Positions 16,056 to 24,871 are shown, counted from the first letter of the stretch. The stretch is DNA of 64,000 nucleotides from Gordonibacter sp. An230 (GCF_002159915.1 NZ_NFJP01000013.1:48121-112120), one strand, 5' to 3'. Program-made: numbers and translations. The notes: a model not told the origin generated them from the sequence alone.

Positions 16056-18017
16056 ATGTGCGGATTCGTGGGATTCACCGCGGTCGATTACGACCGGGAG
16101 ACCAACCAGGCCGTCATCAAGGACATGGCCGACCGCATCGCCCACCGCGGGCCCGACGACGAGGGCTTCTTCGTGGACGACGACATCGCGATGGGCTTCC
16201 GCCGCCTGTCCATCATCGACCTCGAAGGCTCCCGTCAGCCCATGCAGAACACCGACGGCACGGTGACCGTCACGTTCAACGGCGAGATCTACAACTTCCA
16301 GGAGCTGCGCGCCGAGCTCGAGGCGATGGGCTACCGGTTCAAGACGAACGGCGACACGGAGACCATCGTCCATGGCTACGAGGCGTGGGGCGAGGGCGTG
16401 TTCGAGCGCCTGCGCGGCATGTTCGCCATCGCCATCTGGGACGCGCCGAAGAAGCGGCTCGTGTGCGCCCGCGACATCTTCGGCATCAAGCCGTTCTACT
16501 ACCAGCACGACGGCGACCGCCTCATCTACGGCAGCGAGATCAAGGCGTTTTTGGCGCACCCGGCGTTCAAGAAGGAGCTCAACCGCGAGCAGCTGCCGCA
16601 GTATCTGTGCTTCGAGTACATGAACAACTCCGAAACCATGTTCAAGGACGTGCACAAGCTGCTGCCCGGTCACTTCATGGTGTTCGAGGGCGGCCAGCTG
16701 CGCACCGAGTGCTTCTACAAGATCACGTACAAGATCGACGACTCGAAGTCGCTCGACGAGTGGGCCGACGTCATCGTGGGTGCGTTCGACGAGTCGGTGG
16801 CGGCGCACGAGATCGCTGACGTGGAGATCGGCAGCTTCCTGTCGGGCGGCATCGACAGCTCGCTCGCCGCGTACTGCATGGGCCAGCACGCGCCGGACAT
16901 CAAGACGTTCTCGGTGGGCTACGACATCGGCTGCGAGGACAAGCTGGCCGAGATCGCCGCGCAGTCCGACTTCGAGATCAAGCTGAACGAGCTGGAGGAC
17001 GCCGAGGAGTTCGCGAAGTGGGCCAACCTGCCGAACTGGCAGGTGAAGGTGAGCGCCGAGGAGTTCCTCGACATCGTGCCCACCGAGCAGTACCACATGG
17101 ACGAGCCGCTGGGCGCGCCTTCCGCCATCCCGCTGTTCTTTGTGAGCCGTCTCGCGCGCGAGCAGGTGAAGGTGGTGCAGTCGGGCGAGGGCGCCGACGA
17201 GCTGTTCGGCGGGTACTGGATCTACCACGACCAGTTCGAGTTCGGCAAGTACTTCAAGGTGCCGCGCCCTCTGCGCGCCGCCGCGGGCGCCGTGGCCGAG
17301 AAGCTGCCGCCGTTCCACGGGCGCCGCTTCGCCATGCGCGGTTCGGGCGGGCCGGAGAAGAGCTACCAGCGCGCGAGCATGAACTACATGTGGGACGAGA
17401 TCCCGAACGTGCTGCGCGACTACGACGGTCCGTGCAAGCCGTGGGAGTGGTGCAAGCCGCACTTCGACGAGGCGGCGAAGCAGGACATCGACATCATCAC
17501 GCAGACGCAGTACGTGGACATGGTGAGCTACATGCCCTTCGACATCTGCCTGAAGGCCGACAAGATGTCCATGTCGCAGTCGCTGGAGCTGCGCGTGCCG
17601 TTCCTCGACAAGAAGGTGCTCGACGTGGCGCTGCAGCTGCCCACCGCGTGCCGCGTCGACGACGAGCACGCCAAATACGCCCTGCGTGTGGCTGCGAGCA
17701 AGCTGGGCTTCCAGAAGAAGGTGGCGAACATGCCGAAGCAGCCGTTCATCACGCCCCTCACCGTGTGGCTGCAGACCGACCTGTACTACGATCGCATCAA
17801 GGAGGCGTTCACGAGCGAGTCCGCGCACGAGTTCTTCAACGTGGACTACCTCGTGCAAATGCTCGACGATCACAAGTCGGCCGACTTCTCCACGGTGGAG
17901 GGTCGCGGCAAACTCAAGATGATGCGCATCTGGAACATCTACTGCTTCCTGTGCTGGTACGAGGTGTTCTTCGGGAAGAGCAGCGAGAAGCTGGCGCCGA
18001 AGACGAAGGTGGCGTAG
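16056..18017 (+). CDS. asnB: Asparagine synthase (glutamine-hydrolysing)
   Basis: A 653-residue enzyme that makes asparagine from aspartate, glutamine and ATP. After processing of Met1 the catalytic Cys2 starts MCGFVGF, the N-terminal glutamine amidotransferase domain (1-220, with HRGPDDEG and FNGEIYN). The synthetase domain carries the pyrophosphatase loop SFLSGGIDSS and GEGADELFGGY. ATG 16056 is fixed by the need for Cys2 and by AAGGAG upstream; a longer frame from 15963 would bury the nucleophile. A strong hairpin follows. Stand-alone gene; could also serve peptide amidation in cell wall precursors, but nothing here shows it. Confidence 0.96.
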   Translation: MCGFVGFTAVDYDRETNQAVIKDMADRIAHRGPDDEGFFVDDDIAMGFRRLSIIDLEGSRQPMQNTDGTVTVTFNGEIYNFQELRAELEAMGYRFKTNGDTETIVHGYEAWGEGVFERLRGMFAIAIWDAPKKRLVCARDIFGIKPFYYQHDGDRLIYGSEIKAFLAHPAFKKELNREQLPQYLCFEYMNNSETMFKDVHKLLPGHFMVFEGGQLRTECFYKITYKIDDSKSLDEWADVIVGAFDESVAAHEIADVEIGSFLSGGIDSSLAAYCMGQHAPDIKTFSVGYDIGCEDKLAEIAAQSDFEIKLNELEDAEEFAKWANLPNWQVKVSAEEFLDIVPTEQYHMDEPLGAPSAIPLFFVSRLAREQVKVVQSGEGADELFGGYWIYHDQFEFGKYFKVPRPLRAAAGAVAEKLPPFHGRRFAMRGSGGPEKSYQRASMNYMWDEIPNVLRDYDGPCKPWEWCKPHFDEAAKQDIDIITQTQYVDMVSYMPFDICLKADKMSMSQSLELRVPFLDKKVLDVALQLPTACRVDDEHAKYALRVAASKLGFQKKVANMPKQPFITPLTVWLQTDLYYDRIKEAFTSESAHEFFNVDYLVQMLDDHKSADFSTVEGRGKLKMMRIWNIYCFLCWYEVFFGKSSEKLAPKTKVA

Positions 18018-18059
18018 GGGCGCGCTGCAGCACGCTGCGGGTGCAAACGGGTTTGCTGA

Positions 18060-18094
18060 AAACGGGGCTGTCGCCGGGGGCGTCGGCCCCGTTT
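18060..18094 (+). terminator. Terminator after asnB
   Basis: AAACGGGGC (18060-18068) pairs with GCCCCGTTT (18086-18094), followed by GGTTTC. It lies 43 bases after the asnB stop. Confidence 0.75.
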
Positions 18095-18470
18095 GGTTTC
18101 TTCGGAGAAGGGGCAGGGCTCGCTGGTACTCGCCCTTCGGCTTCCCGGGTTGCGATCGGTTTGCGCTGGTGCGCGAAGGAGGGAGCCGATACGGTGCCGA
18201 CAGGCCGACGGGGAAAGCAGGGGACGATCGGCCGTGATCTCGTTTCGCTTGCGATTGCTCGGGTTGGCGGCTGGAGCGCTGAAACGCAATGCAAGGGGGG
18301 GGGCGATGGCCGACAGGATCGAGGTGGCGATCTGAATGAGGGCTTCCCGCGTGGGGCTGAGGCGGCTGCGTGATAGAGAGAGGGGCAGCCTCGTAGGAAT
18401 TGCGTTTTGCGCGGTGAGGCTGGAAGCGCATCGGAGATGGGTTGGTGGAAAGTTTCGTTTTCGCGATCAC

Positions 18471-18607
18471 TTTTTTCGTTTGGTGAACGCTTTCGCTCCG
18501 TTCGGGCGCTCGAGCTATTCCGGAGGGCCGCGTTTCAGGGACTTTGCCGTGGTCTAGCGTTGCTTTCTTTGACCGCGGCGTGAAAAACCGTTCACCAAAC
18601 GTGAAAA
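18471..18607. repeat. Inverted-repeat element A (13-bp ends)
   Basis: CGTTTGGTGAACG at 18477-18489 is matched by its exact complement CGTTCACCAAACG at 18589-18601. Both arms are flanked on the outside by T-rich (left) or A-rich (right) tracts. The enclosed ~100 bases hold no gene. The same arrangement recurs at 21093-21227, beyond the two accessory genes. Confidence 0.7.
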
Positions 18608-19078
18608 ATGTGCCAGAAAGGGAAACGCTCTGTCAAGTCGGCGTCGGCATGAATCTATGTTCTTTGGAATTTGGATGGGATCCTTTTCAGTCAAGCGATT
18701 GGAAAGGCCTTCACCTTGGACGAAGGCGCTTTTTCATGCCGAAGTCCGGGTTCTGCGCAGTGGATTGACCTCGACTGTGCCAATGGCGCTTTGGCGTAGA
18801 TACGGAAAAGCTCCTGATGGGCAGGTCCGATGCGACCGTCGCGCTGCCCTCCTCTTGCTCGGAAGCGATCCCTGTTCGCAATTTGGATCGACGGACGGAA
18901 GGTACTGAAAGCTCGCCGCGTCGGTCGCAGTCTTTCGGAGGGCGGCGGAGCGTCGCGTGAAGGGGAAGGGCGTGCATTGACAACGGCTCGGCGGGAAAGC
19001 GAAAATCGGCTGCGATATCGACTGCGGAGGGGGATGGGCCTTGCGCGGAGCGAATTGAGTGCGGGCTCTTAAAAAACT

Positions 19079-19144
19079 TTGCACGGATCTAAAACGGATC
19101 TTGCGCGGTTCTAGTGCGAAGCTTGCATGGATCTGGCGCGGGGA
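19079..19144 (+). repeat. Imperfect tandem repeat, 22-bp period
   Basis: Three head-to-tail units begin TTGCACGGATCT (19079), TTGCGCGGTTCT (19101) and TTGCATGGATCT (19123), each 22 bases apart; a fourth TTGCGCGG lies at 19041. They end about 45 bases before the next start codon, where an operator would be expected. Confidence 0.65.
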
Positions 19145-19188
19145 AAAGTCTGGCGATTACTTGGATTCGACCATGTTAAACTGCGGAA

Positions 19189-20157
19189 ATGCTCGCTGTG
19201 ATCAGTCACATATCGGCGCTCGAGTACTGGCGTTCGGTGGAGTTTCTCCCTCGCTCCGTCTCTGCACGTGGCGGGGACTTTGTCGGGGTGAGGGCTGCAT
19301 GCGCGCTTGCGCCTTTCGAGCACGGGATCGTGTCTTCCCCGATCCATCTTCTCTCTCCCTATGCGGCGACTTCGCGTGATCCGGAGAAAGTCGTTTATCA
19401 CAAATCCCCCTCCCTTCCTCGTGGTGCGCTCTATCGGGTCTCGAGGGACGTTGCGGTCACCTCTCCCGAATGGTGCTTTGTGGCGTTGGCGTCGCAGCTT
19501 TCGCTCGCGGAGCTCATAGGCGTCGGATGCGAGTTGTGCGGTTTCTACGCCCCGTCTGACGAGGACGAGGGATTCACAGTGCGTGAGCCGCTGACGACGC
19601 CCGTTCGCTTGGGCAGGGCGGTTCGCGCGGCTCGGGGAATGCATGGGGTCAAGCTCGCCCGTCGTGCGTTGTCGTACGTGATGCCGCGCTCCCGCTCGCC
19701 GATGGAGACGGCCCAAGCTTTGCTCCTATGTTTGCCGAGATCGCTCGGTGGGCAGGGGTTCGCGCATGCTCGTCTCAACGAGCGTGTTCCTTTGGCGAAA
19801 GCCGCGCGCAGCCAGTTGGGCAGAGATCATGTGGAGTGCGACCTCTATTGGCCGCGCATGCGCGTGGCCGTCGAGTACGACAGCGACCGCTACCATACCG
19901 GTCCCGAACGCATCGCGCGCGATGCACGGCGAAGAAACGCCTTGGCCGAAGGAGGGGTGACGGTGTTCACCATGACGCGCGACCAGCTCTTCGATCCTGC
20001 GGCGTTTCGAAGGTGCGCGAGGATGATCGCAACATGCTTGAAACGAAGAGGCCCCTCATACGACATCGAAAGCCTTCGAAGGGAAGACGATCTCAGGCGG
20101 GCAGTGCTCGGATCCGGTGGCGTTTTGCGGTGCCGTCATCCGGGGAAACTGGGATGA
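19189..20157 (+). CDS. AbiEi-like N-terminal region with DUF559/Vsr-type endonuclease domain
   Basis: A 322-residue protein. The C-terminal third reads VECDLYWPRMRVAVEYDSDR, then RRNALAEGGVTVFTMT; the D...ExD spacing fits the PD-(D/E)XK nuclease superfamily of the DUF559/Vsr type. The N-terminal two thirds (ISALEYWRS; HGIVSSPIHLLSP; SLAELIGVGCELCGFY) resemble AbiEi-type proteins and their actinobacterial relatives. The target and function are unknown; relatives are common in Eggerthellaceae. No clear ribosome binding site precedes ATG 19189, so leaderless or weak translation is possible. The 3' end overlaps the convergent nucleotidyltransferase gene by 22 bases. Confidence 0.7.
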   Translation: MLAVISHISALEYWRSVEFLPRSVSARGGDFVGVRAACALAPFEHGIVSSPIHLLSPYAATSRDPEKVVYHKSPSLPRGALYRVSRDVAVTSPEWCFVALASQLSLAELIGVGCELCGFYAPSDEDEGFTVREPLTTPVRLGRAVRAARGMHGVKLARRALSYVMPRSRSPMETAQALLLCLPRSLGGQGFAHARLNERVPLAKAARSQLGRDHVECDLYWPRMRVAVEYDSDRYHTGPERIARDARRRNALAEGGVTVFTMTRDQLFDPAAFRRCARMIATCLKRRGPSYDIESLRREDDLRRAVLGSGGVLRCRHPGKLG

Positions 20158-20903
20158 CGAACGTGCGCTTGCGGAGTCGGAGGCGCTTCGAAGGGCTTGA
20201 GGGTAGAGGGGCGCTCTCGTTCAGGGTTCGAGGGGCTTGTCGAGGCCATGACGCTCTCCGACCAGCGAAGCAGCAGGTCGGTCAGCTTTTCTGCCCCTTT
20301 GACACCTGCGGGGCGATGCGCCTCCCAATCCCGTCCGACCTCGAGGATGAGCGCCTCTTCTCCGGCAAGGTGCTTTGCGAGGTCGCGCTTCGTTTCGGGA
20401 TAGCGTCCCGTGCGTGCGAATTGAAGCGCCTGAAGCACGAAGAACGCTTGTTTGAAGAGCGGTTCCAAGATGGTCTGCTCGTCGTCGCCGAAGACGCGGG
20501 TGTGGCAGAGCGCATGGTAGATTCCCGACGCGCCGATGCGGGCTGCGCAAAGGGCGTCGTCGGGGACGAAGCGCGCGTCTATGATGGAGCTGAGATCTCC
20601 GTGGACGGGGCGTGTGTCGTGGGCGAATTGGAAGAGTTCGTGGCGGGGCCATGAGGCGATGGCCCGCGTGGATCCGACGAAGCCGCAGGCGAGTTCTTTT
20701 CGGGGCATCTTCTGAATGACGGCTCGGCAGCGGCCAAGGTCGTCTGCGGTGATGCCGTCGAGCAGCACGACGAGGTCGATGTCGCTGTCCTCGCGAGCCT
20801 CGCCCCGCGCCCTGCTGCCTTGAAGGCCGACGAACGAGAGGCGGTCGCCGAACTCGCGCTCGAGCGCAAGCGCCGCATCCTCTGCCCATGTAAGCGCATC
20901 CAT
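20136..20903 (-). CDS. Nucleotidyltransferase domain protein (polymerase-beta fold)
   Basis: A 255-residue protein with the minimal nucleotidyltransferase signature GSRARGEAREDSDIDLVVLL at about residue 29: GS followed by the DxD metal pair. The rest is helical and resembles the C-terminal half of kanamycin nucleotidyltransferase-like proteins; the last 40 residues are proline-rich and disordered. It may transfer a nucleotide to a small molecule, protein or RNA; the target is unknown. AAAGGA stands seven bases before ATG 20903. Its 3' end overlaps the convergent nuclease-like gene, tying the two together physically. Confidence 0.75.
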   Translation of the reverse strand: MDALTWAEDAALALEREFGDRLSFVGLQGSRARGEAREDSDIDLVVLLDGITADDLGRCRAVIQKMPRKELACGFVGSTRAIASWPRHELFQFAHDTRPVHGDLSSIIDARFVPDDALCAARIGASGIYHALCHTRVFGDDEQTILEPLFKQAFFVLQALQFARTGRYPETKRDLAKHLAGEEALILEVGRDWEAHRPAGVKGAEKLTDLLLRWSESVMASTSPSNPERERPSTLKPFEAPPTPQAHVRHPSFPG

Positions 20904-21719
20904 GAGTATCCTTTCAATCGCTGGTGGACGCGTTATTATATCCGATCATCCAACGAGTCGCCTTTTTTCTCACGCTCGGCGAAGGCTGGGGTGGAGTGAT
21001 CGTGGACGTAAAGGTGGAGGGCGGAATAGACGATGGGCGTTTCGGGGAAGGGCTTCGCATGCGGAAGGTGCGCCTATGTGGTAAAGAATTTTCGTTTGGT
21101 GAACGGTTTGGAGGGTTTTGGGGATGGGAAGGGGGGAGGGCGGAGGAAAAGGCCCAGCGGCGTCAGCCCTCTCGGTCTCAACGGTATTCAGGATGCCGTC
21201 GAGGGAGGCAAAACCGTTTACCAAACGACAATTTTCAACAGAATGAGCGGCATCGCTAACGAATCGCCAATTGATGCAGACCGCGTTAGATCGCTTCGCA
21301 AAGCCCCGTAGGCGGAGCGGAGGGTTCTTTCGTCCGACGGGGTTTCCGCGCCGCCTGGTCACAACGGGACGATCCGAGTTTCGGCAGATGCTGGCTCATG
21401 CCGATCCTGGTTTAACCAGGGGGGGCGATTTCGGCGTTGGAGCGGAGGCGGCGCGAGGCCGTTCTGCTCGACCGGGGTCGATGGAGACGGTTTAGCGAAT
21501 CTAGGTCGCCCGTCTGCATGCCCCCCTGGCTCGGTGCCCGGGCTCGCGCTGATTGCCGATTGCTGTTTTGCGAAGGGACCGATTCCCGTGCAGCGCGGGG
21601 CTTTGTGGAAGATTTCCCACGCCGCGCCCCATCGGCGCGCTTTCGTCGGCATGGGATTTGCTCAGGCGGGGAAAGCGCAGGTCGGCAGCGGGCGGCTTGC
21701 GAGCGAGGTCGGAATGCGG
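20904..21719. other. 0.8-kb gene-poor region
   Basis: Lies between the nucleotidyltransferase start and the murJ stop. It contains inverted-repeat element B (21087-21233) and a short palindrome CCTGGTTTAACCAGG (21406-21420), but no supported gene. Confidence 0.55.
21087..21233. repeat. Inverted-repeat element B (13-bp ends)
   Basis: CGTTTGGTGAACG at 21093-21105 is matched by CGTTTACCAAACG at 21215-21227 (one mismatch in the inverted alignment). The similarity extends outward and inward to about 23 bases with two mismatches (AATTTTCG ... GGTTT). The interior is not obviously related to element A. Confidence 0.7.
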
Positions 21720-23825
21720 TCAGCGGCCTAGCTTCCCCTTCACCTTGTCGGCGATGTTGGCGAGGAACGCCGCCTCCGGCACGCGCAGCTTGAGGGCGAG
21801 GCCGAACGTGACGAAGAGCGATGCGAGGCCGCCGGCTGCCACGTAGGCGAGCGCCTGGGGGATGGAGCCCGATAGCGGGGCCGCCCACGTTTGCAGCGCG
21901 AACAGCACGCCCGCGCCCACCGCCGCTCCCAGCCCGCCGAGGGCGAGCGAGCATGCCAGCGTGCGCGCCGTGGAGCGCAGCCCGAATGCGCCGAGGTGGT
22001 GGCGCAGGTAGGCGAACAGGCACGCGTCGGCCACCGCGTAGAATGCCGCCTCTGCCACGGCGATGGCCTCGAACGGCAGGTCGATCGCGCCCGAGGCGGC
22101 CAGCATCGTGAGGCCGATCTGCACGCCACCGGCCACGAAATTGAATCCAGCGAACACGCCCATCTTCCGAACGCTGGAATACACCTTCTGCAGGTAGGTG
22201 TTCACGCCGTAGAACGGCAGCGCCACGGCCAAAACGGCCAGATAGTCGGCGATGGCGCCGACGCTTTCCATCGTGAACGCGCCCGCATGGTACAGCGTGA
22301 CGAGCGGCATGGCGAACACCATGAGGTACAGGGCGAAGGGCACCATGAAAAAGAGTATCTGGTTCGTGCCGCTCACGATGCCGCGCTTCACGCCCTGCGT
22401 GTTCCCCTCGGCTTGCATCTCGGCCAGCTCGGTGAACATGGTGGTGGTGATGGGCACCGCCAGAAACGCGTAGGGCAGCGTGAACCACAGGCGCGCGTAG
22501 GCCAGGACCGACGGCCCGCTCTCGGAGAAGCTGTACGAGGCGGCCGTCTGCACCGACACCACGGCGAACGAGCAGATCATCACCAGCACGGTGGGCGCGC
22601 CGATGGACAGCGTCTCGCGCAGGGCGGGGTCGCGCAGGTTCAGGCGCGGGCGCAAGCGGATGCCGTTGCGCCTGAGCGCGGGCATCTGAATGACGAGCTG
22701 GGCGAACACGCCGAGCGGGTTGCCCACCGCGATGAGGTAGAGCGCGAGCTGCGGGTCGTGCGGCGCCACGAATGCGTAGAGGGCGAACGTGGCGATGACG
22801 ATGACGTTGTTCGCCACGGGCGCGATGGCCGACCACAGGTAGTCGCGGTTCGCGTTCAGCAGGCCCTGCAGGACGGCGCTCGCGCCGTAGAACACCACTT
22901 GGACGGCGAAGAACTGGAACAGCAGCGTGGCCGTGGCCATCTCGGCCTGGTCGGAGTAGAAGCTTTGCGTGTAGATGATGGCCGAGGGGAACAGCATGCA
23001 CAGCGCCGAGACGACGCCGAGGAGCACGACCACGATGGTGAGCAGGTTCGAGGCGTATTCGTTGGAGGCGCGCTGCCCCAGCTTCTTCTTCACCGACAGG
23101 TACACCGGCAGAAACGCCGTCACGAGCATCCCGCCCACCACCAGCTCGTAGAGCTGGTTGGGCAGGGTGTTCGCCACCTGGTAGGAGCTGGAGAGCAGCG
23201 TCGAACCCAGCGCGAAGGCCATCGCCCACGTGCGGGCAAAGCCTGTGATGCGCGAGATCATCACGCACACGCTCACGAGGGCGGCCGACGCGCCGACGGC
23301 GGCCGCGGCGTTCTCGGGCTCGGGGGCCGCCGTCGGCGACGGTTTGGCGCCAGCTCCGAATCCGGCGCTGTCGCTGCGCTCGGTGCGGTCGGGGCCTGCG
23401 TGTCGGCCGCCGACGAAGAAGGCGCCGGTCGACTCGGAGCGCGCGGTCCGGGCCTGTGTCGTGAGCGGCTCGGGGGTGGATGGCTCGAAGGGGTCGCGTT
23501 GGGGCGTCGTCCGGTCGCATCCTGCGTGGCGTCCTCCGATGCATATCTCGGACGTCTCGCCCGGGGGAGCAGCCTTCAGGCGCGCCTTCGCGCTCGCGGG
23601 ATCGAGCGGCGGCTCGGGTCTTGGGACGACGTGCTGAGCGACTGCCGCAGCGATGACGGTGCGGTCGAGGCCTGCGTGACGCCCGCCGACGAAGATCTCG
23701 GACGTCGAGCCGGGGTCGGCCGCGCGAGCGTGTGACGCCCCGAGGCGGCCGGGTGTTGTCGCGGTGCGCGCGGGATCCGGGACGTTTGCGCGCATATGTC
23801 GAGCTCGTGCGAGCTTGTCGGACAT
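21720..23825 (-). CDS. murJ: Lipid II flippase MurJ with repeated N-terminal extension
   Basis: A 701-residue MviN/MurJ (MOP superfamily) protein, expected to move lipid II across the membrane. The membrane core starts at about residue 175 (AALVSVCVMISRITGFARTW) and has about 14 helices, with the usual GASAVLQGLLNANRDYLW and NPLGVFAQLVIQMPAL segments. The ~170-residue cytoplasmic extension is proline/alanine-rich and holds three copies of a GGRHAGxDRT motif. ATG 23825 is chosen because a TATGAT hexamer on the minus strand (23862-23867) would start transcription too close to ATG 23846; both starts remain possible. It is divergent from nadK and separate from the dcw cluster it serves. Confidence 0.9.
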   Translation of the reverse strand: MSDKLARARHMRANVPDPARTATTPGRLGASHARAADPGSTSEIFVGGRHAGLDRTVIAAAVAQHVVPRPEPPLDPASAKARLKAAPPGETSEICIGGRHAGCDRTTPQRDPFEPSTPEPLTTQARTARSESTGAFFVGGRHAGPDRTERSDSAGFGAGAKPSPTAAPEPENAAAAVGASAALVSVCVMISRITGFARTWAMAFALGSTLLSSSYQVANTLPNQLYELVVGGMLVTAFLPVYLSVKKKLGQRASNEYASNLLTIVVVLLGVVSALCMLFPSAIIYTQSFYSDQAEMATATLLFQFFAVQVVFYGASAVLQGLLNANRDYLWSAIAPVANNVIVIATFALYAFVAPHDPQLALYLIAVGNPLGVFAQLVIQMPALRRNGIRLRPRLNLRDPALRETLSIGAPTVLVMICSFAVVSVQTAASYSFSESGPSVLAYARLWFTLPYAFLAVPITTTMFTELAEMQAEGNTQGVKRGIVSGTNQILFFMVPFALYLMVFAMPLVTLYHAGAFTMESVGAIADYLAVLAVALPFYGVNTYLQKVYSSVRKMGVFAGFNFVAGGVQIGLTMLAASGAIDLPFEAIAVAEAAFYAVADACLFAYLRHHLGAFGLRSTARTLACSLALGGLGAAVGAGVLFALQTWAAPLSGSIPQALAYVAAGGLASLFVTFGLALKLRVPEAAFLANIADKVKGKLGR
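23382..23705 (-). repeat. Three coded GGRHAGxDRT peptide repeats in MurJ
   Basis: The motif is coded at 23658-23705 (TSEIFVGGRHAGLDRT), 23508-23555 (TSEICIGGRHAGCDRT) and 23382-23429 (TGAFFVGGRHAGPDRT). Spacing is 50 and 42 residues. The codons for Gly-Gly-Arg differ between copies (for example CGT, CGC, CGA for Arg) while the amino acids are kept, so the peptide rather than the DNA is conserved. Confidence 0.85.
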
Positions 23826-23890
23826 GAAAGGACGCTTTCTGGGCATCGGATATAATGGCCCATCATAGCAAACTCGGAAAGAGGACCCTC

Positions 23891-24871
23891 ATGCATATCC
23901 TCATCGTACGCAATAACTCCAACTCGCAGGCTGTGGACGCGTCGTTGCTGCTCGCCGCTTACGTTTCCTCGCAGGGTATGGAATGCGCGCTCGTGAATTC
24001 CTCCGAACTTTCGGATCGTGACGGTCGCGAGCGCTTCGACGCCGCCCTCGCGGCGGGCGCGAGCATGGCGGTGGTGCTGGGCGGCGACGGAACCATCCTG
24101 CGCACGGCGCATCGAATCGGGACGTCCGGAGTGCCCATCCTCGGCATCAACTTCGGTCATCTCGGATTTTTGGCGAATTCGAGCGAAGAGGGGGCGGTCG
24201 CCGTCGTCGCGGCGGCCCTATCGGGAGACGTCGTGGCCGAGCGGAGGACGAACCTGCGCATCGACGTGGTGTGCGAGGGGGAGTCCGATCCCTGGGCCGA
24301 CGGGGCCGATGAAGAGCCCGTATTCGACGGGCGGGTCGAAAGCGGTGCGCGCGACGCGTCCGACGGCTCCGACGATGGGGGAGAGCGGGGGTTCTTCGCG
24401 CTCAACGAGCTGGCTGTTACGCGCGGCGCGAACGGGCGCGTCATCGACTTCGGTTTGAGCATCTCGGGCGCGCTCATCGCCGAGATGCGCGGCGACGGCC
24501 TTGTGGTGGCCACGGCCACCGGTTCGACCGCCTACGCGCTGTCGGCGGGCGGGCCGCTTGTGGCCCCCGGCTTCACGGGGCTCGTGGCGGTGCCGCTCGC
24601 GCCGCACACGCTGCATTCGCGCGCCATCGTCACGGCTGGCAGCGACGTGGTGGAGATGGATCTGTCGAAGAACGCCGACGCGCGCGAGGCGACGCTCTTC
24701 GTCGACGGCGAGCCGCTTTCGTTCGATCGGCCGGTGCGCCGCGTCTACGTGAGCCGCGGCGCGGCGCCCACCGTGCTTTTGCGCTACCGGGGGGAGGGCT
24801 TCTACGAGCGCGTGTCGAAGGTGTTCTTCGAGCACGATGATGCGGGCCGGTCGCCGCTGGCTCGGAGCTAG
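23891..24871 (+). CDS. nadK: NAD kinase
   Basis: A 326-residue ATP-NAD kinase that makes NADP. The GGDGT motif (VVLGGDGTILRTAHR), GINFGHLGFLA, LNELAVTRG and TGSTAYALSAGGP are all present in order. Between about residues 130 and 165 there is an acidic, glycine-rich insertion not found in typical enzymes, before GFFALNE. ATG 23891 has AGAGGA upstream; an in-frame ATG at 23855 overlaps the promoter. TATAAT at 23851-23856 is a perfect -10, without a clear -35. The gene is divergent from murJ. Confidence 0.95.
   Translation: MHILIVRNNSNSQAVDASLLLAAYVSSQGMECALVNSSELSDRDGRERFDAALAAGASMAVVLGGDGTILRTAHRIGTSGVPILGINFGHLGFLANSSEEGAVAVVAAALSGDVVAERRTNLRIDVVCEGESDPWADGADEEPVFDGRVESGARDASDGSDDGGERGFFALNELAVTRGANGRVIDFGLSISGALIAEMRGDGLVVATATGSTAYALSAGGPLVAPGFTGLVAVPLAPHTLHSRAIVTAGSDVVEMDLSKNADAREATLFVDGEPLSFDRPVRRVYVSRGAAPTVLLRYRGEGFYERVSKVFFEHDDAGRSPLARS

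Larger units (their letters stand above)
18095..19188. other. 1.1-kb gene-poor region
   Basis: No convincing gene is seen; short frames lack ribosome binding sites and any protein character. It holds a run of nine G (18295-18303), a 13-bp inverted motif pair (18477-18489 and 18589-18601) and a 22-bp-period repeat (19079-19144). Base composition is more even than in the coding genes around it, with AT-rich patches. Confidence 0.55.

Noticed and set aside
15981..18470. An 829-codon minus-strand frame across asnB
   Set aside because: The protein is an arginine/leucine/valine-rich shadow of asnB; asnB has all catalytic motifs.
19041..19144. The 22-bp repeat as a CRISPR array
   Set aside because: Units are contiguous without spacers, imperfect and few, and no cas genes are present.
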